Positions 63,136 to 64,000 of a DNA stretch of 64,000 nt are shown piece after piece. The stretch lies in assembly GCF_030864355.1 (NCBI RefSeq), contig NC_083398.1:930001-994000 (forward strand), written 5' to 3'. Every line of letters starts with the position of its first letter. Within the stretch, counting starts at the first letter, position 1. The DNA is from Cutaneotrichosporon cavernicola (lineage: Eukaryota; Basidiomycota; Tremellomycetes; Trichosporonales; Trichosporonaceae). A model generated the notes under the pieces. The model saw only the letters and a list, made by a program, of their open reading frames with translations. It was not told where the DNA came from and ran no database searches. The translations under genes and the position numbers were made by a program.

Positions 63136-64000
63136 CTATGCCTGCCGCCCTGCGCCGCCAAACACGAGCTTCTTGCCCTTTTTGTTGCCCTTCTTCTTCC
63201 GCCCTTCAGCCGCAGCCGCAGCCTCGGGCTCAGGCTCCCCTTCGCCCTGGAAACCGGCCCACGCGGCGTCAACGCCAGCACCGTCAATGTCCTCCTGCGG
63301 CCGGCCCCACACGCGCGCAGTGGATGGGCCACGGAGGGCGCTCGCGAACGAGCTCACCGGCGATGGCGGGGCTGGCGCGTACGTAGGGCGAGGCGGGCTC
63401 CCCGCGTCCATAGACGGGAAGTGCTCAGCGTTCTCGGCGTCGAGACGTGAGCGCTCGAGTGCCATCGCCAGTTCGGCGTCTGCGAGAGGCGCCAGCGCAG
63501 AGTGCACGACGTGGACTTCGGGCGGTCGCTTGGCGCGCTCAGCCTCTTCCCAGCGCTTCTTGTCCCGGTCCTCACGACGGCAGCGCGCGCGCCGCTTGTC
63601 CCGCCGCGTCTTGAGGGGCTGCTCAAACTTGGCGAGCACATCGGCTGGCACAATGCCCACGAGGTTTGCCTCCACGAACACGACCTCTGTTCCGACCGGT
63701 AGGTGCGAGAGGTACTTTGTCCTCTTTCTGAGTTCTTCGGTGACGGTCCCAGAGTCGTAGCCGGTCGTTGGGAAGGAGAGTGTGGGCGGGAGGTTGTCGT
63801 ACGAGACGAAGTGGGTGAGGAGGATACGCATGTCGAGCGCACTAAGGTACACGTGGGCGCCAAGCGACGACTGATAGAAGCACGCTGCTGGTGCGGCAGC
63901 TGGAGCAGGTGATGTGAGCAGCGCCGCGCCGCCCCGGCTCTTGCGTCGCTGACTCTTCGTCCCGGCGTCGAGGTTGGGCATGGGGTTTGGTTCCACAACC
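63136..64000 (-). CDS. RNF10-like RING finger protein, 3' part (partial)
   Basis: The frame runs out of the right edge of the window, so the 5' part, including any RING domain, is missing. The visible 285 residues match the region after the RING in RNF10 (Mag2 in yeast). They include FYQSSLGAHVYLSALDMRILL (human FYQAEDGQHMFLHPVNVR), GYDSGTVTEELRKRTKYLSHLPVGTEVVFVEANL, and a basic helix TRRDKRRARCRREDRDKKRW. The C-terminus is low-complexity and ends with KKKGNKKGKKLVFGG. RNF10 ubiquitinates uS3/uS5 of stalled 40S ribosomes; function here is inferred from the family. The ATG-like codons at 63981 and 63996 are unlikely to be the true start. Confidence 0.8.
   Translation of the reverse strand, partial: VVEPNPMPNLDAGTKSQRRKSRGGAALLTSPAPAAAPAACFYQSSLGAHVYLSALDMRILLTHFVSYDNLPPTLSFPTTGYDSGTVTEELRKRTKYLSHLPVGTEVVFVEANLVGIVPADVLAKFEQPLKTRRDKRRARCRREDRDKKRWEEAERAKRPPEVHVVHSALAPLADAELAMALERSRLDAENAEHFPSMDAGSPPRPTYAPAPPSPVSSFASALRGPSTARVWGRPQEDIDGAGVDAAWAGFQGEGEPEPEAAAAAEGRKKKGNKKGKKLVFGGAGRQA

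Overview
The window is eukaryotic nuclear DNA from a compact fungal genome. I see 29 protein-coding genes (the last one cut by the right edge) and one tRNA gene. Most genes carry several introns of about 30-50 nt with GTRNGY donors, CTRAC/CTGAC-like branch sites and CAG/TAG acceptors. Gene content (PTC7, CDT2, SPT3, CTNNBL1, NEO1, GRR1, SCD6, TPS1) and the long internal insertion in TPS1 suggest a basidiomycete, most likely a Tremellomycete such as a Trichosporonales yeast. The taxonomic placement is inference. Exon coordinates below were worked out by hand from reading frame, splice consensus and remembered family alignments, so individual junctions can be wrong.

Layout. 0.2-4.9 kb: PP2C phosphatase (PTC7-like), MTM1/SLC25A39-type mitochondrial carrier (minus), and an unrecognised protein rich in CDK sites. 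5.5-10.6 kb: CDT2-like WD40 protein, SPT3, proteasome alpha subunit PRE10 (minus). 10.6-16.1 kb: a 5.5 kb stretch with no convincing gene. 16.1-25.8 kb: ZW10 (minus), CTNNBL1 (plus), RRN6/TAF1C-like Pol I factor (minus), a four-helix membrane protein (minus). 26.9-32.4 kb: glycogenin then trehalose-6-phosphate synthase, two reserve-carbohydrate genes in tandem. 32.4-43.3 kb: NEO1 flippase (minus), GRR1-like F-box/LRR protein, SNC-type synaptobrevin (minus), HUS1, dolichyl-diphosphatase-like enzyme. 43.4-52.4 kb: SCD6/LSM14 (minus), TB2/DP1/REEP-like protein with a long basic tail, a hypothetical Ser/Pro-rich protein (minus), a 14-exon sugar transporter. 52.9-56.1 kb: tRNA-Arg(ACG) with intron, SFK1-like membrane protein, and a possible PP2C relic. 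56.1-64.0 kb: coronin-dUTPase fusion (minus), dienelactone hydrolase, METTL21-like methyltransferase (minus), MRH4-like mitochondrial helicase (minus), and the 3' end of an RNF10-like gene (minus).

Functional themes are mixed, as expected for a eukaryotic chromosome, and there is no operon. Several genes touch S phase and genome integrity (CDT2 with an MCB box upstream, HUS1, dUTPase). Others handle ER/Golgi/endosome traffic (ZW10, NEO1, SNC, TB2/DP1) or carbohydrate storage (GLG1, TPS1). Many adjacent genes are divergent and share short promoters.

The most unusual object is the gene at 56128-58646. A coronin beta-propeller is fused in one open exon to a complete dUTPase carrying all five catalytic motifs. 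The dUTPase, a trimer-forming enzyme, sits where coronin normally has its trimerising coiled coil, and the linker contains no in-frame Met that could start a free dUTPase. Other notable points are a sugar-transporter intron that appears to end in TG rather than AG, microexons of 10 and 13 nt, and a start codon split by an intron in the synaptobrevin gene.
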